64,000 bases of DNA from Maea johnstoni (lineage: Eukaryota; Annelida; Polychaeta; Spionida; Magelonidae). This document shows positions 37,601-49,400 of the stretch, piece after piece; position 1 is the first letter of the stretch; every line of letters starts with the position of its first letter. The stretch spans positions 26,847,490 to 26,911,489 of the forward strand of contig OZ012685.1 of NCBI GenBank assembly GCA_963942565.1. The letters are read 5' to 3'. Under the pieces are notes generated by a model. The model was given only the letters and a program-made list of their open reading frames with translations. It searched no databases and was not told where the DNA came from. A program made the position numbers and the translations under genes.

Positions 37601-40600
37601 GGTAGTGGAATAATTGGTCAATTAAAAGTGGTATGATCTCCTATTGCAACCTTTCAAAAGCATTTACCTCAAAATATACATTTTGTGATAATGATCTTAA
37701 GGTTGTATAATGTGTTGCTCTTTTTCTCAAATAGCAAGTTGTGTTCCTGGTATCTCCGTTTATCACTTGATTCCTTAATAGTAGTGAGGATATCATCCAG
37801 TACCATATGAGATATTTATATTGCAATATTTTTTCCTTTGTTCACAGCAAGATGATGATTTAGCAAGGATGTATCAGAGTACCAGTTGCAGTATTGTTAT
37901 GGCCCTATTGTTTTCCTTTGTTCTCAGATAGATGATGAAAGTAGCGAGGATGTATCAGAGTACCAGTTGCAGTATTGTTATGGCCCTATTGTTTTCCTTT
38001 GTTCTCAGATAGATGATGAAAGTAGCGAGGATGTATCCGAGTACCAGTTGCAGTATTGTTATGGCCCTTTTGTTTTCCTTTGTTCTCAGATAGATGATGA
38101 AAGTAGCGAGGATGTATCCGAGTACCAGTTGCAGTATTGTTATAGCCATATTGTTTTCCTTTGTTCTCAGATAGATGATGAAAGTAGCAAGGATGTATCA
38201 GAGTACCAGTTGCGGTATTGTTATGACCCTTTTGATTTCCTTTGTTCTCAGATAGATGATGAAAGTAGCGAGGATGTATCAGAGTACCAGTTGCAGTATT
38301 GTTATGGCTCAGTAAGGTCATTGGATCACAACGAAAACACAGTTTTTACAGACATCTATCAAGGACCAAACACATCTCATCTTGCTCGAGATCTTAGATC
38401 CAAAACTTCGTACACTTTCCGCGTTCGGGGCAAGAATGAACTTGGCGAGTGGAGTCCTTGGAGCTTTTATCAAGTATCATCTACATCCTTACCTCACCAT
38501 GGTAAGGACTCACTCGTTGATAGAGTTGGATAGCGTTAAGAGATACGTATACTGGTATCAGTATTGTTTCAAAAAGTACCTATTGTGCTGTTTCATTAAT
38601 TAAAGGTACTCTTAAACATAACTATTCACTACAAATTCATAAGGTAATAACCTAATAAGTATTGTTAACAGTACCATTGAAATATTGTACCGTTTCATTG
38701 ATACCGATACCTGTACCATACCGTGACCTGCAGTGATAAAGCATACCGTAAATTCTTGGAAATCTCGACCGCCCTAGGAATTGCGGCCACTATAATTAAT
38801 TTACCAAATAATTACTGGGGAAATTCGCCCACCCCCGATTCATCCAAGGACACATTTCACCAAAAGTCGGCCACCAAGTAAATTTCATTGATATACTGTA
38901 CACTGCCTTAATATTCCGTGCTAAAATAGTACGGATCTCTTAAAATAAAAAAAGTCCGGTGTTTAAATAGTCCGGATTCGATCCCCTCATGCAGCGATAT
39001 CTACCGATCATGACGCAAACTAATTTTTGTCAAGTGAACCGTCGCGGCGGCGACGTGACCACGCTCGAACTTGTCTGCATTTGATCATTAGATTACATCA
39101 GGGAGCTTCCATACGATAGAAGCTCTCTGATTGCAGTCAAAATGTTCAAGCTGCCTGGCACATCAGGTGAGAACAACTCACCTAGTTGCCATTAGCAACC
39201 AGGTAAGACAAAGGAATTAATGTCACAAACATTCATGATGGCTTCATATTCAGGAAGCACTCAAACAAAGGGATGGGTTAAAATTGCCAAAAAAGAGCTG
39301 AAATATTTCATTTAATTATATTAGCAAAGTTAAAGGGTTAAAAAAGGCAGAAAGATGATTTGATTATTAGAGAGTTAATTCTGCATATATGACGCCTCTG
39401 AAGGTGATAGTGGCTATTTATTTTTACATTACATTTTTGTCCGTTTTTAAACATTCCGGATTCTTCCAAACGGAAAAATCCGGAATGTTTTTACACACGG
39501 ACTATTAAGGCAGTGTACAGTAAGTAAAAACATTTAGATTTCCAAAGTTTGCGATTGATTTAAGATTATTAACGATAGTTTCTAGTGCCCATATCCGCCA
39601 AAAGACGATCGGTGCGAAACCGGAAGTAGGTATCGCATTTCTGCGTGTAGAGTGGAATACAGCTTGGGCGGCGCCATTTTGAAATAAAACTTGTCAACAA
39701 CTTGAACAAGTATATAATTCAATGCGTAATTGACGTGCGGCAGCAAGAATAAACAAGTAAGCAACATACAAGGGAGGCAAGTTACTTTACAAGTATATAT
39801 AGCAGAGGAATGACAAGTCAGGTAGGTGGACAATAATGATTTTGTAGGGGTAAATTGTGTTCTTGTTCACGGAGTTAGCGATTGATTTTCCCTCTAGCTT
39901 TCGTTTCAATTCAATTGACAATTGATAATATTGGCCAAAGTGAAAGACATGTTTAAATTGACAAAGTTTCTGATTGATTTTAGATTATAAACTAACATTT
40001 CTAGTGTCCCTATATCTGCCAAAACACACCGGCGCCGAAACCTGAAGTAAACACATCGATCTCATGGGCTGCGCCAGTTTGTATAATTCAATCGTAATTA
40101 GCGTGCGGCAGCAAGAATAAACAAGTACAAACAACATACATGGGAGGCAAGTTACTTTATTAGTATATATAGCAGAGGAATGACAAGTCAGGTAGGTGGA
40201 CAATACGGTTTTGGGGGGGAAAATTATATTCTTGTGTACGAAGTAAGCGATCAATTTTCAGTTCCATCTAAATCATAGTACATGTAGCTTTCGTTTCAAT
40301 TGATAATATCGGCGAATCTCGGCCACGGTGTCTGACATTTGATCGCTATTTTCAATAAATTTCGGCCACCATCAGCCAACGAAAATCGTTATTAATAAAA
40401 AGTGTCCGAGATTTGCGAGAATTTACGGTAGGAGTTAAATGTTTACCTAAAAAATACCATACCTGTGACGACAAAATCTCCTTGGCAACACTACACAGCT
40501 TGATGTGACCTGTTGCTCAAGTCTTACAAGATGATGACTTAGAATATCAGTAAAGTGTCCTAGTCAGAGTGATAGTTAGTAGATAGTCATAATTTAATCC

Positions 40601-41785
40601 AAGTTTGATTTCTCCTCTTTTTTTAAAAAAAGCCAAACATTTTCTTGTTCTCATACTGAGTGCTAGATGGTAGATATCATTATATAATCATGGGTGTATT
40701 TCTCCTCTTTTTGCTTGCTCTCATAGACTTTCTTTTTCTTCCTTTCAGAGTGGCAGGATGGTGTGGAGGGGTACTCTAACAGCAATGAGAATAAGACAGC
40801 TGCTCGCAGCCCTGCTGGGGAGGGTAGTCTCCTCTACTCCAGCAGTGCCAGCTATAAGTGTGGCCATAGCCTCAGCTTCAGGGTACACAGTGATGGCACT
40901 GCTGACGGGGAAAGTGGGATAGGTCTCGCAGCGTCCTATGAAAACTCACCGACTCTGCTCCGAGAAGGAGGCGTATTTGTTAGTGCACAAGGTAGGAACT
41001 GTTACAGGATTTGAGCAGTTGAAATTAATCCTTTGGCTCTGAAACACATCAAATTAAAATATCCTTTTTGATTTATAAACTTACTTTTTCTTTTTTGCTC
41101 TTAAACAAGTAAACTTGTGGTTTATTTATTTATATCATTTATACAGGGTTTTTAAAATGGCATATCTTCCGCAGGTGAAAAAATGATGAGAAATATTTCC
41201 CTGGGTACCAACACAGTCTCGCAATTAGGAGTTAACCATAGATAAGAGTAATAACTGATTATTTGTAGATAACTATTTAGTCTTGATATATTTAATGCAT
41301 AAACATGATTGATATGAGATAATGGTGTTATTTACTTATCATTTTATGATCATATAGCTTATTTTCCTTATCAGGTTCTAACCAGTCTTTATGCAGTCAT
41401 TCTTCAACTATCTGGTTGATCTCTGTCAGCTACTCTTTTGATTGTAATCAAATTTTGCTCAGGCCAATACAAAAATCTTTTTTTTTCTTCTTTAGGTGCA
41501 GTGTACATAGATGGGCAAGAGATGACCACAAGATTGCCAAAGTTAGCTTGCAATTCTGTCCTGGTGTTTGAAACAGAGGTGTTACAGAATGGGAAAGTGC
41601 GCGTCACCATAGAAACAGGCGACAAGAATGTGACTTTTGATTGGAACGTGAAAATCCCTCAAAATGACTCCACGTCTCCAATGGGCATGTTTGGAATGAT
41701 GGCCATGGCCCAGGAGCAGAAGAACATTGATCTCTATTTTGCCATGAAGTTTGCAAATCAGAATTGGAAAATAAGTGTAGAATAA
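34644..41785 (+). CDS. CRLF3: Cytokine receptor-like factor 3
   Basis: Seven coding exons: 34644-34751, 35488-35695, 36201-36288, 36993-37170, 38252-38501, 40749-40991 and 41496-41785. All have GT-AG borders and compatible phases, giving 454 residues (human CRLF3 has 442). Residues 1-130 are helical coiled coil (LLKEVDQIESDAVKPL, compare human LLQEVDTIEQETIKPL). SLPEVPSLAEV follows at about 134. A fibronectin type III domain (about 175-275) carries the cytokine-receptor motif EWSPWS, with WSPWS at 261-265. The C-terminus (about 280-454) is the SPRY-like domain, with AVYIDGQEMTTRLP and FDWNVK. The family is an intracellular regulator linked to STAT/JAK-type signalling and cell-cycle control, and in insects to erythropoietin-like neuroprotection. 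Exon 34644 is preceded by an acceptor, so a non-coding 5' exon exists, perhaps at 29.6 kb. Two exon borders are tandemly duplicated (35647-35912 and 37829-38300). Confidence 0.95.
34808..35028. mobile_element. Family B element in CRLF3 intron
   Basis: Starts ggccttaaaatttatttatt and ends aaacatttttatctaggctt. It shares with the 32.9-kb copy the blocks taccctcaagttttttccac, caacataaaacatgcataaa and cctacctaccctatttttcc. Non-coding. Confidence 0.8.
35647..35912 (+). repeat. Two-copy 132-bp tandem duplication spanning CRLF3 exon 3 end and its splice donor
   Basis: gaaatgatccagactggt starts at 35647 (inside the exon) and again at 35779 (inside the intron). The unit includes the last 49 bases of exon 3, the donor cag|gtaaat and the following intron, to gataag. 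The second copy keeps a donor-like atag|gtaaat and an open exon-derived segment. Using that donor without splicing at the first would read through an in-frame stop just after the first donor. The second copy is therefore probably a decaying intronic duplicate. Confidence 0.9.
36365..36577 (+). mobile_element. Family A element, complete, in CRLF3 intron (reference copy)
   Basis: 213 bp from ttaacccttatgctgctggt to agcaatggaagggttaa. TTAA lies at both ends and the first 25 bp are imperfect inverted repeats: TTAACCCTTATGCTGCTGGT against TTAACCCTTCCATTGCTGAA. TTAA target choice followed by CCC is characteristic of piggyBac elements, so I infer a piggyBac-type MITE. The centre has a near-palindrome (gtactcatatgagagtac). 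No coding capacity. Confidence 0.88.
37829..38300 (+). repeat. Six-copy 81-bp array duplicating the acceptor of CRLF3 exon 6
   Basis: Each unit contains a pyrimidine tract and acceptor (ttttcctttgttctcag) plus the first 57 bases of the exon (IDDESSEDVSEYQLQYCYG). Exon-start positions after AG are 37848, 37928, 38009, 38090, 38171 and 38252. Spacings are 80, then 81 four times. Copies 2-6 are nearly identical, lack stops and stay in one frame because 81 = 27 codons. The first copy is one base short and lacks the frame. Splicing to 38252 gives the family-standard protein. Earlier acceptors would add one to four 27-residue modules. Confidence 0.95.
38744..40430. mobile_element. Family E DNA transposon (copy 2), interrupted by a 629-bp element
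   Basis: Ends taccgtaaattcttggaaat and ttgcgagaatttacggta match those of copy 1 (32828-34072). The two internal direct repeats are present, from about 39548 and 39961. It lies in the CRLF3 intron between exons 38252-38501 and 40749-40991. No transposase frame. Confidence 0.85.
38894..39522. mobile_element. Nested 629-bp inverted-repeat element
   Basis: tactgtacactgccttaata at 38894 and tattaaggcagtgtacagta at 39522 are perfect 20-bp inverted repeats. The similarity continues inward (tccgtg). Family E copy 1 shows the empty site (gatataagaaaaaaacat), so the insertion duplicated TA, as in Tc1/mariner-like and some other groups. The interior is CpG-rich (gtcgcggcggcgacgtg) with no recognised frame. 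Confidence 0.9.
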
Positions 41786-42246
41786 CCTCAACAGTGGTTA
41801 GTTCAATAATTTTTACCCTTTACAGTGTGTGTAATAGTGTGAGGTAACCGTCAAGTTTCATGTTCTATCATTCAACCTTTTATACCCGATGATATCTGAC
41901 ACAATTCCATAGATCATGAAAAACAAAGTAAATTGAAATAAAAACAATCACCCATAGCTTTAAGACCTGCACTGAAGTGTCTCCCTTTTGTGACCATGAA
42001 CAAGTTCAGCAATGCGAAATGAACTTCATTTCAAATATATTTTAAGAAAGATTTTTTTCCGATGTGAGTGCACTATTATTATTCAAATAACCATTTTGGT
42101 CATCTAGATACATGCAACTATTCTTGACCGGCTGTATGATCTGACCATGCACGAGTGCAGCTTGGAGAAATGAAACGTGTCACTAAAATATAAGAAAGAT
42201 GAGATGAGTAAACAATTTTTTTTCAAATATTCACTGTGGTTTACAT
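41786..42246 (+). other. CRLF3 3' UTR with poly(A) signal
   Basis: Untranslated sequence follows the stop at 41783-41785. The first canonical AATAAA is at 41937-41942. A second, distal AATAAA is at 44401-44406. The near one would give a compact 3' UTR of roughly 170 bp. Confidence 0.55.
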
Positions 42247-42540
42247 CAGGGTCTTTGCCAGGATTTAGGAAGTAGGTGCCCAAAATTGGCAATTGGCAAA
42301 TTTATCAAAGAAGATCACAATATACTCATGTATATATATAAACATGTGTTTACTTATGAAAATAAGGCATAATATCCTGATACAATGTCATGGGATTTGT
42401 TTTGAGGTTGAAAAACTTCAATCATATGCTTGAATTTGACATTTTAAGAAATTACTCACCCAAGAAATTTGGGTGTCCTGGGGGCTGTTCTTTTTTAGCA
42501 TCCAAATATCAACAGACGCCCTGCCGGCTAAGACTATGGT
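42247..42540 (+). mobile_element. Family C element
   Basis: Starts agggtctttgccaggattta, with gtaggtgcccaaaattggca, and ends agacgccctgccggctaaga followed by ctatgg. It matches the 11.2-kb copy at both ends and in the aaatttgggtgtcctg block. Confidence 0.7.
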
Positions 42541-43534
<994 letters not shown>

Positions 43535-46423
43535 CACACACTGTATGATCAATCTCTACCCTTCATTCCATATGCATTTGACTATGGTTGAAATAAGGCT
43601 ATCCTGACTGTGCCAAATCACTAGCAGTTGCCTCTCCTAGGAATAACTCTTAATGTTTAGATCTTTAACATGCCGTTCTAAACATCTACAACTCAGAATA
43701 TCGCAAGTTTTCACATTCCATCATTAACCCCTGTGAGGATTTCTAACTGATATACAGCATCACAAATGGCACCATCACCACTACACCAGAAGATTCCATG
43801 TGATCACATCTGTCTTAGCTCCCCATTCATGCCTTACCTAAGGTCCACGGAGATCTCCTTGCAAGTGTCATCTAGACATATGCTTCCTTTGAAAATAACT
43901 TATCATCAAATCTTGAAATACTTAAAGGAGATTTGTGAATTTAGTTCTGGTCAACACTTCTGTAGATATTTTCTGAAAAAATATTACCAAAGCAGTCTGA
44001 ATATTTTTGGATGTTGTCTGCACTAAAGTGGGTTACTGAGTATAATTTTTGGATACATCCTAAGATCTAGAATCTGCTTAGTATCATCTGGATCAGTGAG
44101 ACTTGAAAATAGCATAGGATTTAAGAATTAATTTGCATTAAGTTGAATGAAATATCATTTTGGTTTTAGTTAACTTTTCTTCTTCAAATATTTTTCCAAA
44201 GATGGTTTGGTTAAAAATGTATCAAAATAATCAGGCCTTTTTAGGCACTTAAGGCACGAATGGATAACTGTTAAAGTAGGTCTTATTTTGGGAAAAAAGA
44301 CAAGATTTCATTGTATCCACATTATTTAGACAAATTAACCATTGTATTGCCAAGCAGTATTACCCTGTAATCATGCAGTACTGATGACCACTTGCCATGA
44401 AATAAAATGTTGCAACCAACTGAACATTATTTTCTTGTTTTATATTAATACCTTGAGCATTTAACTCAATCATGTTGAAATCACTAGGTCTGATACCATC
44501 TTGAAAGTGAAGAATATGGTTGAGGAGGCAAGGTAATCACAGTTCCGTCAATTCAGACACTTTCATGAGTGTGTGAAGTGCAGAAATGGTGACATGCCTT
44601 TTCATGAGGCTTAAATCTGAACAGTAAAATTGCAGTCTTAACATTCTTAAATTGATCTAACAGGGGCAAAATGCGAAATGAACAATGGCTGACATATGAT
44701 GAGAAAATGACTCGATTGCCTATTTCACAGTCATTCAAATAACTTAATGCGATTTTTCCAAACATGAATTAGTTCACACTGTTATAACTGTTTAATTTAT
44801 AGCAAATTAGACACACTTTAGGATCAACACTTTTGGTTCCAGTGAGAAATGGCCCAAGTCAGTTCACATATATTTTCATAAGTTCTGTGCTAGAACTAGC
44901 CTGTAGCAAAATTCAACAGTCTTATTTTAAAATTATGCCTATGATTAAAAGAATGAAAACAACCATGTTGGTGAGTTATATGCTTTATTTACAAATATGA
45001 GGTTACACATCCTTTCCACATTGAAAATTAGCTAATCTTGAACATCACCTCGATAAAAACATACAAACAGGACAAGACTTGAAGAGTATTAAAGAAAATC
45101 TTGGGGGAGATTTAGAAACTAAAACACCAAATTGCTTACTTTGAGGTTTGAAATTAATTGATTTATCTCTCTAATAGTGCTGATATATCAAGTGCTGTTT
45201 TGCAGCAAACAGTGAGAGAGCTGAGAAAATGTTCACCACACACACTCTAGTACATTTATTGAGACAATAGAAATGCCATATTCTTAATGATACCTCTCCT
45301 TTAGAGGATTCACTTTTATTTCAAACAAATAATTTTGATAGCTTATTTACTCATTAGTATTTTGCAATTAAAGGAACTCTCAGAACTGTCTCATCATTCA
45401 AAACTAGAACCTTGGCCTGAAGGCATATAGAGCATCGTTTTAACACCTGAACTCTTAAAACACACACTATTAAATCAAAAAATGTTTAGGTCAGAAATGT
45501 TAGTTTCAGTTTCACTGCATTCTGAAACTCAAAGGTAGCCTATTAGCTAAAATACAAAACATTTTCTTCAGAAGTAGGTTTATGATTGTTAAACCAAAGT
45601 CGTAGCAATTTTCCATAATACAGAGAAAACCTGAAGTTGCAAAAACAAATTTTGCCATGTAAGTTTCAAAATTCTATCTAGGGCCCTATATGAAATGATT
45701 GGCAAGAAACAATAGGTGTGGAATGATCAGCGCAACAGGCCAGAAGCTAGGTGACATAAAGATCAATAATAAGGCTACTCCCTTCCAACTTCTACAAGAT
45801 CATAAGTGCATCATAGAACCCATCCACTCATCAACTGCTCTCACAAAAACACATTTAATTAGCATCAAAATGGTCCGGCAATTATGCAAGTAATTTTCAT
45901 TGTAAGAAATGTTTACACATAACTACAGAAAACCAGAACCACTGAGCATGAGTGAGAGAGTCATGAGCTCATATCTGAATAAAATAATCTACCAACAAAG
46001 TGTTGGAACTTGGTCATGAGACTCGATATTGAAAAACTTAAATTTGACCTAAACCTTTTTTATTCTCTGAAGGTAGACATGATACATTGATACATAAATT
46101 ATTAACAACTAGTAGTGAACCCTCCACAATTTCACAAGGTGTCATTTCTCACAATAAAATGAATTTAAATTTTCAAGATTTTTAAAAAGATCTTTCACAA
46201 AATTTAGGTTTCCTGATTTCAATATTAATGGTAACTAATGTTCTAGTTTAAGTATAGGATGTTCAGTTTCAGGTGTAATAAAAATGAAATGAAACAAACA
46301 TCTATGTCAAGACCTCAAATGTCATATTCATTTTCCGTGCCGGGCCACGTAGTCAGTTTTCAATCTGACCACTGAATGGTGATGCTTCACTTCCATGATT
46401 CCTCAAAGTTTGTGTTGTGTTAA
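43535..46423. other. Intergenic and BUD31 3' UTR
   Basis: No other gene is supported. On the minus strand an AATAAA (plus tttatt at 44984-44989) lies about 1.4 kb past the BUD31 stop and could end its transcript. A plus-strand AATAAA at 44401-44406 could end long CRLF3 transcripts. Confidence 0.4.
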
Positions 46424-49400
46424 TCATCCTGAACATCCACGGCAGCCACAATGCACACACTCCACAATCTTTCCCTAAAACAAAATAAAAACATGTAGGA
46501 TTATTATTTCTTCAACATCATCATAGATACCCCTTCCAACAATGCTGAGGCTACTTCGTCCAAAGCACAAGAACCCAACGATTTTTGAAAACCATTTAAA
46601 CCCTGTTATGTTGGTATTCATTGGATAGCTCTCTCTGAATACTATCGGAGGAGTACCCATGTGCCAGGGTTTCAATGATTTTTTTTTTGCATCATCTTGT
46701 ATTGGCAAAATTAGCCACCAGCAAAATAAGGGATGCAGTATAATCTGAACTTGCCAAGCTTATCCAAAAGGAAAACAAACATATCCTGAGAAGGAAATAT
46801 TTTTCGAATAATTTCAAACAAGGTGTATATAGGCCAAACTTTCATGAGGGCTACTTCTTATAATGAGCATGATCAATTAAAAACACAATTATTTTTCAAG
46901 TAATTTCAAACAAGGTGTATATAGGCCAAGATTTCATGAGGGTTACTTTTTAAAAGGAACATGATCAATTAAAAACACTAGTAGCATTTCAACTATCAAA
47001 TAATAAACAACACTTACCTCTTCTAATTTTCCTTTTGGTACTCTGCAAATGCAATTTGTTGCAAAGTTTGTGTCTCTGACCTGAATGCAGCGTAAACAGC
47101 ACAGATTTTCGTAGCCTTGTTTTTTCCATTTTGCAATGAGGTTTTTATCTGCTATACCCTCTTTGAGGCAATACTCATATAGCTCTGAAAGACAAAATAC
47201 TTAATTAGAAAACAAACATAATACATTTCTTGTAAAGTTTGAAATGGAAGGCTATGATGCAAAATTAACAACAAATCGTTGTTAATTTTGTTGTCAACAA
47301 TACATTGTTTCAATGATAGCAGTTTAGTTACAAATGTTTCATAAAAGATAAATTATTTCAAGTAAAAAAATGATATTGGACTGTTTGTTTACTGAAACTC
47401 AACTAAAATTTTATTTTTCAGAGATTGCTCCATTTGAAGATTGATGGTCAATATTGCTTAACTATGTTCAAAATTGTCAGACCATGTGCACACTCCAGAT
47501 GCAAATGGGTTAAGCAGTCTGTCCTGCGACAGGTACCTCCTGTAAATACAGATCATGATACAGGCAACAGGTGAACTTGGGTATGACGGACCACTGGCAC
47601 TGTACGACAGACTTTTGGCTATGACGGACGATATCCTTTGTCCCAGTCCCATGCATATCAAGTATGTGTCATATGTATATGATAGATTTTGCATTTGAGG
47701 GATCAATTTTCCTTGTCCCGTTGAGTCTGTCATATCCAAGTTTGCCTGTATTAGAAAGTAAGGCCAAATCTGGAGTCTTACAACTAAAACCCTGATTCAA
47801 ACATGAAACATGTCAAGCCAATGCCTGTATCAATTTATGCAAATAACAATAGTCACCTCTGCTGATGGCTTTCCTCCTATAGAACAGGTCATACAGGTAG
47901 CGTGAGCGCTGGTGATGAATTCTGAAGATAGGCCACATAGCCTCCACTTTCCTTTTCCCCTCATGAGGCTCTGTCTCAGCTGCAAAGAGAACACAAAGCA
48001 TTAAGAACAATATCTTAGAACAATATCCATCTTTAAAATGTTAGATACAATCATCATAAATGGGTGAATAAAATGCTTCATTCCAATAAACTAAGAGTCA
48101 AAGGATAAGTACTCCATGACTGAAACATGGGCCGAATTATATGTCATAGTGTATACTCTACTTTAACCCATGCCCTACTGCTGCCCGCCTGCATGAATAT
48201 ACTGTTGTTCAAAGCTAGCCCCACCTGAAATGTGTTTTTAGCACCAGAAATTTAAGTGTGGCAAACCCTAATGGTTTGGTGAAGTCTGCCTTGATCCAGT
48301 AATTTTGGCTTCATGCTTTGTCAACCAAATTTATATAATGTAAAGGTATCGGTCATGTTGTACTTGGCGACCTCAATTCTGGTATGTACCAGAATTGTAG
48401 GGCTGTGCTCATCAGCCATTTTTTTGCGATCCGATTAATTGCCTAATTTTTCTCGATGTCGATTTTCTCGATTCGATTCTGTCGCCCGCGGTAGTGCTTG
48501 GAAAAGTGTGGTGGGGGCCGGACTGGTCAGCACCATGTAAAATACATTGCGTGGCCCTCTCCACACTTTTCCAAGTACTACCGCGCGCGATAGTATCTAT
48601 CGTAGTGCAGTTTCAATGGCGGCCGTCTGTGGCCGGCTCAGCGCCGCGGTCTTTTTAAAGAATAGGGTAGGCTCTTTTGTAATTTGGGGGTAGGGAAAAC
48701 AATGGAGGTAGGGGGGGGGCCATATCGAGTTCGGCAATCGATGTCCTCTCATGTTGAACATCGATCTTACGACTTTGCCGATCCATCGTTGTCGTGCCTA
48801 TCGAGCCCAGCCCTACAGAATTGTTGAGATAATTTTGCAATTCTAGTACGTACCAGAATTGGATCCTGCAAACAATTCTAGAACATACCAGAATTTTCAG
48901 AACAATTCTGGTTTTATAAGTGTATCAGAATTGTTGATTCAGGCAATACTGGGACGTACCGGAATTGTCCGAGAATGTTTTACCTGCCGGTAGAGAGTTT
49001 AATCCATGTCTCTGCTGCCGGCTAAATGGTGCCGATGGTCACATACTTTGTCGTAATGTATCGAGTAGTTCCGGAAGAAATAAATATTGGCGGCAAAGTA
49101 CTTAACTTACGGCGTCATTCAGGAAGCAATAGGAAAATAATTCACGAACAATGCTGGTACGTCCCAGAATTGTAGTAACAATTCTGGAAGAAAACGTACC
49201 GGAATTGCACAATTCTGGTACATTCTAGAATTGCTAAACGTGATAAACAATTCTGGTACGTACCAGATTGCATAATTCTGGTATGTACCAGAACTGAGGT
49301 CGCAAAGTACAACACGACCAAGGTATCTGGAGGCCAGGCACAAGAAATCTGAAATATACCTACCTATCCCGGGGGGGGGGGGTAGGTAGGTTCTCCTTAG

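Noticed and set aside
37955-38321. Minus-strand repeated frames (HNNTATGTLIHPRYF-type repeats) across the CRLF3 array
   Set aside because: Antisense shadow of the 81-bp acceptor array, which clearly belongs to plus-strand CRLF3.
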